This document shows, in pieces, positions 7,607-18,815 of a DNA stretch of 64,000 bases. The notes beneath the pieces were generated by a model, which had not been told where the DNA came from, ran no database searches, and saw nothing but the letters and a program-made list of their open reading frames with translations. Made by a program: the position numbers and the translations under genes. The stretch comes from an uncultured Bacteroidales bacterium. GTDB lineage: Bacteria; Bacteroidota; Bacteroidia; Bacteroidales; Paludibacteraceae. Position 1 is the stretch's first letter. Every line of letters begins with the position of its first letter. The stretch spans positions 79,323-143,322 of the forward strand of contig CACXYM010000005.1 in the NCBI GenBank assembly GCA_902771935.1, written 5' to 3'.

Positions 7607-9280
7607 TTAATATCTAAATGAACTACCACCAACGAATTCACGCAAGAACGATGTAGGTGGAATTTCTCTTTCGGGAATGGACTCAAAATAACTGAGGAAA
7701 GTGAGCATTCTGTGTGCCTCACCATACTCATCACAATATTTGGGAACTTCGGCCAGAATAGGTTCTGCGTGACGTTTTAATACAGCCAACTCAAAGAGTA
7801 GGGCTGAGTTGAACATCACATCTGCATTTTCTTGGAATGGATATATCCATTTTTCTTCGCCACGGCGTACACTTGGACAACGGGCTATGGTCTCGCGAGC
7901 TGAATAGTTACGGTAACGATAGTCACGCACAATGCGTCTTATTAGACGTAAGTCAGTAGTAGGTATCCAGTTGTGGTTATCCAAGTTGACGGTAGTCATT
8001 GGACTGACAAAGATGCGGAAAGTGGCATCTTTTGGTGTGTTGGGGAGTAATAAAGGATTAAGTGCATGTAAGCCTTCCAAAATGACGATGGTATCTTTTT
8101 CCAATTTTAGTGTATTACCCTTGTATTCGCGCTTACCTGTTTCAAAATTGTAGGTAGGTATTTTGACTTCTTGTCCGTCTAATAATGATTTAACCTGTTC
8201 TTGTAAAAGAGGTAAATCTACCGCTTTGATGTGCTCAAAATCCCAATCTCCGTTTTCGTCTTTAGGTGTATCCTCACGATTAACGAAATAATTATCCAAT
8301 GACAGAACTACAGGACGAATGCCATTGACCATCAGTTGGATAGTAAGACGTTTAGAGAATGTGGTTTTTCCAGATGAAGAAGGTCCGGATATTAGCACAA
8401 AACGTGGCAGGTTCTCTCTTCCAACAATCATATCTGCTATTTGAGCCACTTTCTTTTCGTGCAAAGCTTCACTAAGCTTAATCATCTCAAATGATCGGTT
8501 GTTTTTACATGCCTTATTGAATTCTCCTACATTGCTGATGCGCAGCAGTTTATTCCAACCTATAAACTCTTTGAAGATATCAAACATCTTATCTTGTTGC
8601 ACGAACTCTTCCAGTCTATTTGGATCCTTTCTGCAGGGTATACGCAGCAGCATGTCGTCATAAAGAGGCTCTAATTCAAAGATGTTCAGATAACCTGTTG
8701 AAGGCATTAATACGCCGTTGTAATAATCGATATACTCACCAATACGGAAGAATCGGCAGTAAGGATTACCCAAAGTTTCCAAGAGTGAGGATTCGTAGTC
8801 TGGACGCTCGTGAAAAAGTTGCATCACCACTTTAGTTTGTTTTTCTTCTACGATGATAGGGCGGTCTTCTGCAATAATTTTTTGCATCCGTTCTTTGATG
8901 GCAGCAATCATCTCATGAGAGAGTTGGATTTTGCCGCCTTTATTATCACGCAGCGTGCAGAAGTAGCCTTTGGATATCGGGTGCTCAATTCGTAGAGACC
9001 ATTCTGGGTAAAGTTCATTGACGGCACATCCCATCACCATGCAAAGTGTACGAACATAAACACGCATACCGTCGGCACAGCTTGCATCGATAAACTCCAC
9101 ATCTTTGGGTTTGTAGACGATATAGCGCAAGTCGTGTACCTTATAGTTGACGCGAGCGGCAATGACTGGGTATTTCAGGTGGATACCGGATTGTCGGTAA
9201 AAGTCCATGATTGACGTCCCGCGTTCAACTTGATACGACAATTTGTTGTTTTTGCAATACAAAGCGATAGTCTGTGTCAT
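7607..9280 (-). CDS. Nucleoside (uridine-type) kinase with TGS/ThrRS-like N-terminus
   Basis: 557 residues. The N-terminal ~60 residues resemble a TGS domain (IALYCKNNKLSYQVERGTSI), followed by a segment like the second additional domain of threonyl-tRNA synthetase. The central to C-terminal part is a P-loop kinase with GPSSSGKTTFSKRL (about residue 300) and DNYFVNREDTPKDENGD, as in uridine kinase/phosphoribulokinase proteins. Such fused kinases are common in Bacteroidota and Firmicutes; the natural substrate is not settled. The start is the ATG at 9280; a TTG two codons upstream is less likely. Confidence 0.85.
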   Translation of the reverse strand: MTQTIALYCKNNKLSYQVERGTSIMDFYRQSGIHLKYPVIAARVNYKVHDLRYIVYKPKDVEFIDASCADGMRVYVRTLCMVMGCAVNELYPEWSLRIEHPISKGYFCTLRDNKGGKIQLSHEMIAAIKERMQKIIAEDRPIIVEEKQTKVVMQLFHERPDYESSLLETLGNPYCRFFRIGEYIDYYNGVLMPSTGYLNIFELEPLYDDMLLRIPCRKDPNRLEEFVQQDKMFDIFKEFIGWNKLLRISNVGEFNKACKNNRSFEMIKLSEALHEKKVAQIADMIVGRENLPRFVLISGPSSSGKTTFSKRLTIQLMVNGIRPVVLSLDNYFVNREDTPKDENGDWDFEHIKAVDLPLLQEQVKSLLDGQEVKIPTYNFETGKREYKGNTLKLEKDTIVILEGLHALNPLLLPNTPKDATFRIFVSPMTTVNLDNHNWIPTTDLRLIRRIVRDYRYRNYSARETIARCPSVRRGEEKWIYPFQENADVMFNSALLFELAVLKRHAEPILAEVPKYCDEYGEAHRMLTFLSYFESIPEREIPPTSFLREFVGGSSFRY

Positions 9281-9286
9281 AATCAA

Positions 9287-10237
9287 TTAATTAAAGTCAA
9301 TAATATGGTGAATAGAAACGATTCCGATTATTTCTTCTGTATTGGGTTTCTCTGTTACAGCTAACGTAGTAATGTTATACTTGTCCATTATTGCCAAGGC
9401 ATCGGATAGTAATGCCTCTTTATGAATATGCTTGTAGGATGGTGTCATGACATCTTGTGCAGTAACGTGCAAATCATCATATTTCTGAATAGCACGCCGT
9501 AAATCTCCGTCTGTAATGATGCCAACGCATTTTTTATCGTTGTAAACCATAGTCATACCAAGATGTTTCTCCGACATTTCGTGAACGACTTCCTTAAACG
9601 GAGTGTCAGTAGAAACTCGCGGCACATCTGTTGTCATTAGGTTCTTAACTCTGCCTAATAATTGACGTCCGAGAGCGCCTCCAGGGTGATATACGGCAAA
9701 ATTTTCTGCTTTAAAATGATGTTTCTCCATCAGGCACACCATCAAAGCATCGCCCATTAGAGCTGTTGCTGTAGTAGATGTTGTTGGAGCCAATCCTAAT
9801 GGGCAGGCCTCTTTATCCACATGAATAGACAATACCAAATCAGCTTCTTGTGCCAGACGGGAAGATACGTCCCCGGTCATGGCGATGATGGTACATCCTA
9901 GTTTGCGTACCGGCTCTATCACGTTAATAATTTCGCTGGAGGATCCACTATTACTAACCAAGAGCACGACATCTTTACCATTTACTATGCCCAAGTCTCC
10001 GTGCACGGCTTCTGCAGCATTGACGAAAACGGCGGGTGTACCGGTAGATGCTAACGAGGAGGCAATCTTATGGCCGATAATACCTGTTTTGCCAATGCCC
10101 ATAACGACCAATTTGCCCTGACATTTCTGAATCAGATCTATGGCCTTGTCAAAACTTGAATCAATAGAGGTTCCTAATTTATGCAGCTCCTCTATTTCTG
10201 CTTCAAATATTTGTTTAGCTCTTTGCGAATACGTCAT
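9287..10237 (-). CDS. kdsD: D-arabinose-5-phosphate isomerase (KdsD/KpsF type)
   Basis: 316 residues: an N-terminal SIS sugar-isomerase domain ([32 protein letters not shown], about 40-180) and two C-terminal CBS domains (about 205-316, with [12 protein letters not shown]). It converts ribulose-5-phosphate to arabinose-5-phosphate, the sugar that KdsA condenses with phosphoenolpyruvate. The start at 10237 lies inside the end of kdsA (23-base overlap), which strongly supports the shared KDO pathway and co-translation. Confidence 0.94.
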   Translation of the reverse strand: MTYSQRAKQIFEAEIEELHKLGTSIDSSFDKAIDLIQKCQGKLVVMGIGKTGIIGHKIASSLASTGTPAVFVNAAEAVHGDLGIVNGKDVVLLVSNSGSSSEIINVIEPVRKLGCTIIAMTGDVSSRLAQEADLVLSIHVDKEACPLGLAPTTSTTATALMGDALMVCLMEKHHFKAENFAVYHPGGALGRQLLGRVKNLMTTDVPRVSTDTPFKEVVHEMSEKHLGMTMVYNDKKCVGIITDGDLRRAIQKYDDLHVTAQDVMTPSYKHIHKEALLSDALAIMDKYNITTLAVTEKPNTEEIIGIVSIHHIIDFN

Positions 10238-10988
10238 ATTCTTTAGCTTCTTGTAAAATCTGTTTAACTTCGTTTAATCTTAATTGGTTTGCGGCATCAG
10301 AGATCGCAATCTCTGGTTTTGGATGTACTTCGACGAATATGCCATCTACTCCGACAGCCAATGCTGCACGCAATAAATACGGGACCATCTCCCGATTACC
10401 ACCTGTTATACCAGCTTGCGTGCTGGGTTGTTGTACGCTATGGGTCGCATCGAATATAACCGGGCAACCAAATTTGCGCATTTCCACGATTGATGACATG
10501 TCGACAACCAATCGTCCGTAGCCGAAAGATGATCCGCGTTCTGTGAGCCAGATGTTTTGGCTATCTCCACGTACAGCTGCAATTTTGTCAATACAACCTT
10601 TCATATCCCATGGTGCCATGAACTGACCCTTTTTAACGTTAATGGTACGCCCTGTTTCAGCTGCTGCTTGTAAAAGGTCCGTTTGGCGACTTAGAAAGGC
10701 AGGAATTTGCAAAACATCAGCCACTTCGGCGACCGGTTTGCATTGCCATGATTCATGCACATCCGTTAAAATAGGAAGCCGGAACTGTTTCTTCACTTCC
10801 TGAAGGATGCGTAATCCTTCTTCCATGCCAACACCGCGTTGACTATTGGAAGTACGGTTGGCCTTGTCGTACGAAGACTTAAAATACAATTCAATCTTCA
10901 AGTCTTCGCAAATACGCTTAAGCGTTTCTGCTGTTTGAAAAACCATATCGCGATTTTCAATCGCACAGGGACCTGCTATTAGGAACAT
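10215..10988 (-). CDS. kdsA: 3-deoxy-8-phosphooctulonate synthase (KDO-8-P synthase)
   Basis: 257 residues; joins arabinose-5-phosphate and phosphoenolpyruvate to make KDO-8-phosphate for the inner core of lipopolysaccharide. Motifs GPCAIE at the N-terminus, [25 protein letters not shown] and [13 protein letters not shown] follow the family order. GPCAIE begins at residue 6, so the protein starts just before the barrel. It sits 22 bases after the 437-residue gene and overlaps kdsD. Confidence 0.96.
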   Translation of the reverse strand: MFLIAGPCAIENRDMVFQTAETLKRICEDLKIELYFKSSYDKANRTSNSQRGVGMEEGLRILQEVKKQFRLPILTDVHESWQCKPVAEVADVLQIPAFLSRQTDLLQAAAETGRTINVKKGQFMAPWDMKGCIDKIAAVRGDSQNIWLTERGSSFGYGRLVVDMSSIVEMRKFGCPVIFDATHSVQQPSTQAGITGGNREMVPYLLRAALAVGVDGIFVEVHPKPEIAISDAANQLRLNEVKQILQEAKEYDVFAKS

Positions 10989-11010
10989 GGCTACTCGGTT
11001 ATACGATTAA

Positions 11011-12324
11011 TTAATCAACACTACGATAAACACGTACCCACTGCACTTTTAGTTTTCCAGCACCGCCTTTTTCTTTAGTCGGTAGCCAAGATTGTGCAAG
11101 GAAGAACATCGCTTCTTTTGGTAATTTATTTGGCATCCGCAGTAATTCCATGTTATTTACATACCAAATTAATTCGTCTTTGTTCCAACGGAAGGTATAT
11201 ACATAATACATGGAGCGCAGCATGCCTGTTAAGTCTGCCATTTTTGTTTGGTTACCATTAACAAGCCCCAATTGGTGAATATCACCATTATAATGATATA
11301 TAGCCACCATAGGGCTACCGCTCTTACCTGTTGACAATCCAAAGAAATGATGTGGTGTACCTTGACTACGTACCTTGGCCATAAACATACCGCTTTCTTG
11401 CGAGAAAGCATCTTTAGTATTCATCACGTCGGATGTATAGTCGAATACATGATTGACAAAGCCTTTCGTCTCATCCCAAGCAACGGCTTCTTTACTCTCT
11501 TCGTGTGTTTCCAAACTCATACGTCCATCTACAAAGAAGGTATTCTTTCCGTTGTTATATGCCTGGCGCTCTGAAACGCGAGAGTGGCCATCTTTGGCAT
11601 TAGGATTAGCGTAGCCATAACCGGGCTTCCAGTTTTTGGAAGACGACATGTCATCATTGAATGATGGACGGAAGAGTTCTGCCCAGTCAATTTTCTCACT
11701 GCGTTGTGCGAAATAGAACTTGATGTCGTCCGAGTTTTGCAACTCTAAGAAACGTTGTTCGGTCTTATACTCTTCCGAGTGTTGCCAGCGTTTTGCATCT
11801 GCCCACAGAGCATGACGTTTTTGGAAGTCTTCAGTATTGATTTCCTTTTCCAGTTCTTCCATTTGACGCAATTCAGGAGAATTGAGCACTTTCTGGTAGT
11901 TCTTATAGAAAGCAGAGCGGTAAATCATGTTATACATGCGCAACTCGCTTGATTTAAGACGTTCCTTGATACTCATCATCTTTTGGAAGTCTTCTGAATC
12001 ACGGAATTTAAGGAAAGACTGGAAAGTGGAATTCTCCAGCGCATACTTGTATCCTTTCATACGCAATGTGGAAGAGATACGTTCAAAAGTGGTCATCTTG
12101 CGACCCTCTTCCGTATCTTTGTACTTACGTTCTGAAAGTACGCGCTTTGTCTCTTGGAACTTCGGACTTTCAACAATTTCCTTCAGTTTGAGATATTCAG
12201 CCAGTTCCGGCGATTTCTCAATTTGACGCCAGCGATTGACACGCTCTATCATGTCTTGAATAGACTTCTCAAATTGCTCTGTGGAGAGCATTTTTCCGGT
12301 TAATCTGGCAGTGAATAGATTCAT
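11011..12324 (-). CDS. 437-residue protein: charged repeats plus GH16-like jelly-roll domain
   Basis: No named function recognised. Residues ~35-210 are highly charged and helical, with a recurring short motif S/T-x-D/E-aromatic or aliphatic: SPEL 38, SPKF 53, SEDF 110, SSEL 125, SPEL 149, TEDF 164, SEEY 183, SDDI 198. Residues ~225-437 look like a concanavalin-type jelly roll: GRMSLET, SGMFMAKVR, YYVYTFRWNKDELIWYVN, FFLAQSWLP, VQWVRVY recall the laminarinase-like GH16 fold. The ExDxxE catalytic strand expected around residues 335-345 instead reads SGSPMVAIYHY, so it is more likely a carbohydrate-binding or structural domain. No signal peptide, so a cytoplasmic location is suggested. Lies between the LOG and kdsA genes. 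Confidence 0.7.
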   Translation of the reverse strand: MNLFTARLTGKMLSTEQFEKSIQDMIERVNRWRQIEKSPELAEYLKLKEIVESPKFQETKRVLSERKYKDTEEGRKMTTFERISSTLRMKGYKYALENSTFQSFLKFRDSEDFQKMMSIKERLKSSELRMYNMIYRSAFYKNYQKVLNSPELRQMEELEKEINTEDFQKRHALWADAKRWQHSEEYKTEQRFLELQNSDDIKFYFAQRSEKIDWAELFRPSFNDDMSSSKNWKPGYGYANPNAKDGHSRVSERQAYNNGKNTFFVDGRMSLETHEESKEAVAWDETKGFVNHVFDYTSDVMNTKDAFSQESGMFMAKVRSQGTPHHFFGLSTGKSGSPMVAIYHYNGDIHQLGLVNGNQTKMADLTGMLRSMYYVYTFRWNKDELIWYVNNMELLRMPNKLPKEAMFFLAQSWLPTKEKGGAGKLKVQWVRVYRSVD

Positions 12325-12330
12325 ATGTGT

Positions 12331-12872
12331 TTATTTTTTAAGATTATTTATGCACGTATATATTTCGTCCAAGGTATTTACGAAAATCGGTTTATAGGCT
12401 TCTTGTTGTGGCAGGAAGTTTAATGCACGCATATGTTCAGCTTCAGCTTTAATACCTTCGTAAAAGCCCTTATAATTAAGAACGAAAACAGGTTTATTAT
12501 GTTCCGATACAGTACCTGATGCAATGACATCGAACATCTCGTCCAGTGTGCCATAACTACCCGGTAAGCAAACAAAGCAATCCGCTATATTCTTCATTTT
12601 CTGCTTGCGTCTGCTCATGGTTGGCACTTTGTAAAGCTTATTGCAGTTGTTAGCAAGTCTTCCTGCCTGAATAACACGTTCCGGCACTACACCGATTATG
12701 TATCCGCCGGCAGCACGTACTGCATTGCTTATTCGCGTCATAAGTCCGCCTGTAGCGCCACCATAGACCAATGTGTGTCTATGCTGTGCCATCCAAGCAC
12801 CGAGTGTATCGCCTAATTGCAGATACTCTTCTGGGATGATATCTTTTGCGCTGCAGTAAACGGCTATTTTCA

Positions 12873-12873
<1 letters not shown>
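12331..12873 (-). CDS. LOG-family nucleoside 5'-monophosphate phosphoribohydrolase-like protein
   Basis: 180 residues of Rossmann type. GGATGGLM near residue 40 and PGSYGTLDEMFD near residue 105 correspond to the GGxxGLM and PGGxGTxxE motifs of LOG proteins, which cleave ribose 5-phosphate from nucleoside monophosphates. The second Gly is Ser here. The start ATG overlaps the stop of gyrB by one base (TAATG), a sign of coupled translation. True substrate in Bacteroidota is unknown. Confidence 0.88.
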
Positions 12874-14897
<2,024 letters not shown>

Positions 14898-14927
14898 TTA
14901 TATAGTACTTTAAGTATATGCTCCCTT

Positions 14928-14957
14928 ACGCGCAATGCACGCGCATATGCACGCGCA
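14928..14957. repeat. Three ACGCGCA repeats in the gyrB leader
   Basis: ACGCGCA occurs at 14928-14934, 14939-14945 and 14951-14957, spaced 11 and 12 bases, roughly one helical turn. They fall between the gyrB start codon and its promoter, in a G/C-rich patch within A/T-rich surroundings. An operator or a protein-binding RNA element is possible. Confidence 0.6.
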
Positions 14958-14972
14958 CGTTATTCCAGGCCG

Positions 14973-15004
14973 CAAAGGTACAAATATTATTTTATATGAG
15001 CAAA
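14973..15004 (-). promoter_or_regulatory. Promoter for the gyrB operon
   Basis: Minus-strand TTTG (15004-15001), 20-base spacer, TACCTTTG (14980-14973). Start expected near 14966, leaving a leader of about 70 bases that contains the ACGCGCA repeats. Confidence 0.85.
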
Positions 15005-15074
15005 TAAATCTTGCATTTTTTTTCATTTTGCAAGATTTTTCGCGCAATTTTGTTATTTTTCTATGAAAAATAGC

Positions 15075-16400
15075 TTATTCGACCACTTCGCCTTTGAGTG
15101 TCGCGGCTGATGCTGAGGTTATCCTGATGTTAACCAGTTCTCCGATATGTCTGCCCTCGCGTGGGAAAATAACAGTTTTGTATTGAGAAGTACGACCGAA
15201 CATCTCGTCTTTGCTTCGCTTGGAATACCCTTCGACTAATACTTCTCGCGTTTTACCAATTTCGCGTTGGTTGGAAGCGAGTGACAATTCGTTTTGCAGA
15301 GCGATTATTTCGTTCAAGCGGCGTACTTTTTCTGCTTCGGATATATTATCGGGTAGGAATCGTGAAGCGAATGTCCCCGGCCTTTCGCTATATTTGAACA
15401 TGAAGGCAGTGTCAAAGCCTACTTCGCGCATGAGACTAAGAGTCTGTGCGTGGTCTTCAAGCGTCTCATCGTGAAAACCGCAGAAGACATCTGTGCCAAT
15501 AGCGGCATCGGGTACAATACGTCGTATAGCTGCTATTCTGTCCAGATACCATTCGCGCGTATATTTTCGGTTCATAGACTTGAGAATGGCATTAGAACCG
15601 CTTTGTACGGGTAGGTGGATGAACTTGCATATATTGTTGTGTGCAGCTATTACTTCGAGTGTCTTGTCTGACATATCTTTCGGATGAGATGTGGTGAAGC
15701 GGATGCGCATATCAGGCACTGTTTTTGCTACAATTGCCAAGAGATGCGGGAAATCAATAGGCTCACTACTTCCATCTGCAGGCTGATAATTATAGGAATT
15801 GACATTCTGCCCGAGGAGCGTCACTTCCTTATATCCTTTGGCCTGTAAGTCCTTGACTTCTTGTAGGATAGATTCTACATCGCGGCTTCTTTCTCGACCG
15901 CGAGTGTAAGGGACAACGCAGTACGAGCAGAAGTTATTGCATCCTCGCATGATACTCACAAAACCGGAGATTGTTTTGCCTATACGAGCCGGTATAATGT
16001 CACGATATGTCTCAGTGGTACTGAGTTCAACGTTGAGGGCTTTGTGCCCTTGCAAGCATTGTGCCAGCAGGTTCGGTATGTCCAAGTACGCATCTGGTCC
16101 TGCCACAAAATTAACCCCAAACGCGTCAATCAGTTCCTGCCCCATTCGTTCAGCCATACATCCGATGACACCAATAATAGCTTTGCGTTTTTGTTTGGTC
16201 AGCAGTGCTTTTATTTCTTGGAGGCGATGTTGTACGGTCTCTTCGGCCTTTTCGCGAATAGAACAGGTGTTTAAGATGAGTATTTCCGCCTCATCTGGAT
16301 GATCCGTCATCTCAGCATCCGTTGTCTGCATGATAGCAGCAACAACCTCGCTATCTGCGACGTTCATTTGGCAACCATATGTCTCGATGTAGAACTTCAC
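15075..16400 (-). CDS. miaB: tRNA-2-methylthio-N6-dimethylallyladenosine synthase
   Basis: 441 residues; adds the methylthio group to i6A37 of tRNAs reading UNN codons. Three N-terminal cysteines of the auxiliary cluster (YGCQMN, NTCSIR, IGCMAER) are followed by the radical-SAM CxxxCxxC in RGCNNFCSYCVVPYTRGRE and a C-terminal TRAM domain. Starts inside the stop of the nfn gene with a 4-base overlap, so both are co-transcribed from 18720-18751. Confidence 0.95.
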   Translation of the reverse strand: MKFYIETYGCQMNVADSEVVAAIMQTTDAEMTDHPDEAEILILNTCSIREKAEETVQHRLQEIKALLTKQKRKAIIGVIGCMAERMGQELIDAFGVNFVAGPDAYLDIPNLLAQCLQGHKALNVELSTTETYRDIIPARIGKTISGFVSIMRGCNNFCSYCVVPYTRGRERSRDVESILQEVKDLQAKGYKEVTLLGQNVNSYNYQPADGSSEPIDFPHLLAIVAKTVPDMRIRFTTSHPKDMSDKTLEVIAAHNNICKFIHLPVQSGSNAILKSMNRKYTREWYLDRIAAIRRIVPDAAIGTDVFCGFHDETLEDHAQTLSLMREVGFDTAFMFKYSERPGTFASRFLPDNISEAEKVRRLNEIIALQNELSLASNQREIGKTREVLVEGYSKRSKDEMFGRTSQYKTVIFPREGRHIGELVNIRITSASAATLKGEVVE

Positions 16401-18688
16401 TTTATGGAAAGGTATTCGTGCATAGCCGCTGCGGCTTTGCGTCCGTCAGACATCGCAAGAATGACCGTTGCGCCACCACGCACGATGTCTCCGCCCGCGA
16501 AGATGGTAGGTATATTGGATTGCATAGATCCTTCGCCCACTACAATTGTACCTTTCTTGGAAATCTCGAGTCCTTCTACTGAACGCGGAATAAGTGGGTT
16601 GGGGCTAACACCCACAGCAACAATAACCAGATCAACAGGAATGGTAATTGTTTTGCCTTCTACAGGTACGGGGCTTCGACGTCCGCTTTCATCAGGTTCG
16701 CCTAATTCCATGACTTGCAGTACTGCTTCTTTGACACGTCCGTTCTCGTCTGCATGATACTCAATCGGGTTATGGAGAGTCATAAACTCAATACCTTCTT
16801 CTTTAGCGTGACGCACTTCTTCGATACGTGCGGGCATCTCATCTTCAGAACGGCGGTAAACGATAGTTGCATGCTCAGCGCCTAAGCGTTTGGCTGTACG
16901 GACAGCATCCATAGCAGTGTTTCCTCCACCGACAACAATGACGTTTTTGCCGTAAAGCAGTGGTGTGTCGGTTGCTTTATTAGATGCATCCATGAGATTA
17001 ACGCGTGTGAGGTATTCATTGCATGAGAGTACGCCGTTTAGGTTCTCGCCGGGTATGTTCATGAAACGTGGCAAGCCGGCGCCGGAACCGACGAAGATTG
17101 CGGCATAACCTTGCTTTTGTAGGTCTTCAATGGTGATGGTTTTTCCGATAATTGTATCTTTACAGAACTCAACGCCTAATGCGCGCAATCCGTCTATCTC
17201 TTTGTCCACTATGCGATTAGGCAGACGGAATTCAGGAATACCATATTTGAGCACACCGCCTATTTCGTGCAAAGCTTCAAAGACGGTCACTTGATAACCA
17301 TATTTAGCCATATCGCCGGCAAAAGTTAGTCCGGCAGGACCGGAACCTACAACTGCCACTTTTATGGCGGATGCTTGTTGTTTGTTACTTGGCGTTTTGG
17401 GAGTCGCATTATCTGCCACGAAACGCTCAAGGTAACCGATAGCGACGGGCTTGGAGTTCATCTTGAGATGTATACATTGTGCCTCGCATTGTTTTTCTTG
17501 CGGACAGACACGACCGCAGACAGCAGGCAGCGAACTACTCTGGCTGATTACATCGTAAGCGCCTTGGATATCACCGGCTTCGATATGCTTAATGAAGGAC
17601 GGAATATCAATATTGACCGGACAACCTTGCACGCAGCCCGGATTCTTGCAGTTAAGACAACGATGGCTCTCTGTAATGGCCTGCTCAAAGGTAAGACCTT
17701 GGTTCACTTCTTCATGCAGGCTCTTAACCCGTATCTCAGGTGCCAGTTCAGGCATTTGCACACGAGGAATAGCTACGCGGTCTTTTGGCTTTCCATCAAA
17801 TGGTTCAACGATTCCATATACTGGCTTCGCAGGGTCAACAAAAATAGTATGTTGTATGTTTTTCTCACCACCGTTTAGGTACTTTTCGTATGCGGCCGTT
17901 TCTTCGGCTTTGTAGGAACGGAGCCTAGACATCATTTCGTCCCAATCGACTTGATGTGCATCAAACTCAGGACCATCAACACAAACGAAGCGTGTTTTTC
18001 CTCCCACAGACACGCGGCACGCTCCACACATACCTGTTCCGTCCACCATAATGGTATTGAGACTTGCTTCGGTGGGGATGTTGTATTTCGCGGTAGTAAG
18101 CGCTACGAATTTCATCATTATTGCGGGTCCGATGGTAACGCATTTATTGACGGTCTCACGTTGTATCACTTGCTCTACACCAAGAGTTACAACCCCTTTT
18201 TGTCCCATGGATCCATCGTCTGTCATGACGATAAGTTCATCGGAGTATCTAGCCAATTCTTCCTTCAAAATAATGAGGTCTTTGTTGCGGGCTGCAAGTA
18301 CCGTGATGACGCGGTTTCCGGCAGCTTTCATCGCCTGAGCAATAGGCAAAGTAGGTGCAGCACCAACGCCACCGCACGCCAGAACAACGGTTCCGTAGTT
18401 ACGGATATCTGTGGCTTTTCCGAGTGGTCCAACGAGGTCAGCGAGTTCGTCACCTACGTTAAGCGCGCAGAGTTTCGCCGATGACACGCCGATACGTTGT
18501 ACGACAAGGCTGATAGTGCCTTTTTCAATGTCTGCATCACTGATAGTCAGCGGCATACGCTCGGAGTTTTTGTCCACACGAACGATAACGAAATGTCCGG
18601 CTCGGCGGCTTTTCGCAATAAGCGGAGCTTCTACAACCAACTCGGCCACATTGTCCGAGAAGAAACGTTTGCTAATGATTTTATTCAT
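16397..18688 (-). CDS. Fused NfnA-NfnB type oxidoreductase (ferredoxin:NADP / glutamate synthase small subunit-like)
   Basis: 763 residues combining two subunits. Residues 1-240 form a ferredoxin-NADP-reductase-like FAD/NAD module ending in a 2Fe-2S site (Cys 221, 224, 236 in GMCGACRVSV...FVC), as in dihydroorotate dehydrogenase electron-transfer subunits. From about 340 comes the GltD-like part with two 4Fe-4S motifs (RCLNCKNPGCVQGCPVNIDI and CGRVCPQEKQCEAQC) and two nucleotide-binding folds (GSGPAGLTFAGDMAKYGY, VVGGGNTAMDA). Separate NfnA and NfnB catalyse electron bifurcation between NADH, NADPH and ferredoxin; the fused form probably does likewise. It is often annotated as glutamate synthase small subunit, but no large subunit is nearby. 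Confidence 0.87.
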   Translation of the reverse strand: MNKIISKRFFSDNVAELVVEAPLIAKSRRAGHFVIVRVDKNSERMPLTISDADIEKGTISLVVQRIGVSSAKLCALNVGDELADLVGPLGKATDIRNYGTVVLACGGVGAAPTLPIAQAMKAAGNRVITVLAARNKDLIILKEELARYSDELIVMTDDGSMGQKGVVTLGVEQVIQRETVNKCVTIGPAIMMKFVALTTAKYNIPTEASLNTIMVDGTGMCGACRVSVGGKTRFVCVDGPEFDAHQVDWDEMMSRLRSYKAEETAAYEKYLNGGEKNIQHTIFVDPAKPVYGIVEPFDGKPKDRVAIPRVQMPELAPEIRVKSLHEEVNQGLTFEQAITESHRCLNCKNPGCVQGCPVNIDIPSFIKHIEAGDIQGAYDVISQSSSLPAVCGRVCPQEKQCEAQCIHLKMNSKPVAIGYLERFVADNATPKTPSNKQQASAIKVAVVGSGPAGLTFAGDMAKYGYQVTVFEALHEIGGVLKYGIPEFRLPNRIVDKEIDGLRALGVEFCKDTIIGKTITIEDLQKQGYAAIFVGSGAGLPRFMNIPGENLNGVLSCNEYLTRVNLMDASNKATDTPLLYGKNVIVVGGGNTAMDAVRTAKRLGAEHATIVYRRSEDEMPARIEEVRHAKEEGIEFMTLHNPIEYHADENGRVKEAVLQVMELGEPDESGRRSPVPVEGKTITIPVDLVIVAVGVSPNPLIPRSVEGLEISKKGTIVVGEGSMQSNIPTIFAGGDIVRGGATVILAMSDGRKAAAAMHEYLSIK

Positions 18689-18719
18689 CTGTTTGTTTGT
18701 GTTTGCGCAAAAAATCGCG

Positions 18720-18751
18720 CAAAGGTACTATTTTTTTTGCATATATGCAAA
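18720..18751 (-). promoter_or_regulatory. Promoter for nfn-miaB
   Basis: Minus-strand TTTG (18751-18748), 20-base spacer, TACCTTTG (18727-18720). Back to back with the pfkB promoter; the two -33 elements are 5 bases apart. Confidence 0.85.
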
Positions 18752-18756
18752 TTATT

Positions 18757-18788
18757 TTTGTGTAATTTGGAAAAATAGTGTATCTTTG
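18757..18788 (+). promoter_or_regulatory. Promoter for the PfkB kinase gene
   Basis: TTTG at 18757-18760, 20-base spacer, TATCTTTG at 18781-18788. Predicted start near 18795, about 20 bases before the ATG at 18816. Confidence 0.85.
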
Positions 18789-18815
18789 CAGCCCAAAATG
18801 TGAAAAAAGACTTAT

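Noticed and set aside
7603-7734. N-terminal extension of the SPOR gene
   Set aside because: Overlaps the kinase gene and would bury the signal peptide.
16397-18688. Glutamate synthase small subunit as the sole name of the 763-residue oxidoreductase
   Set aside because: The N-terminal FAD/NAD and 2Fe-2S module and the lack of a large subunit nearby favour the fused NfnAB type.
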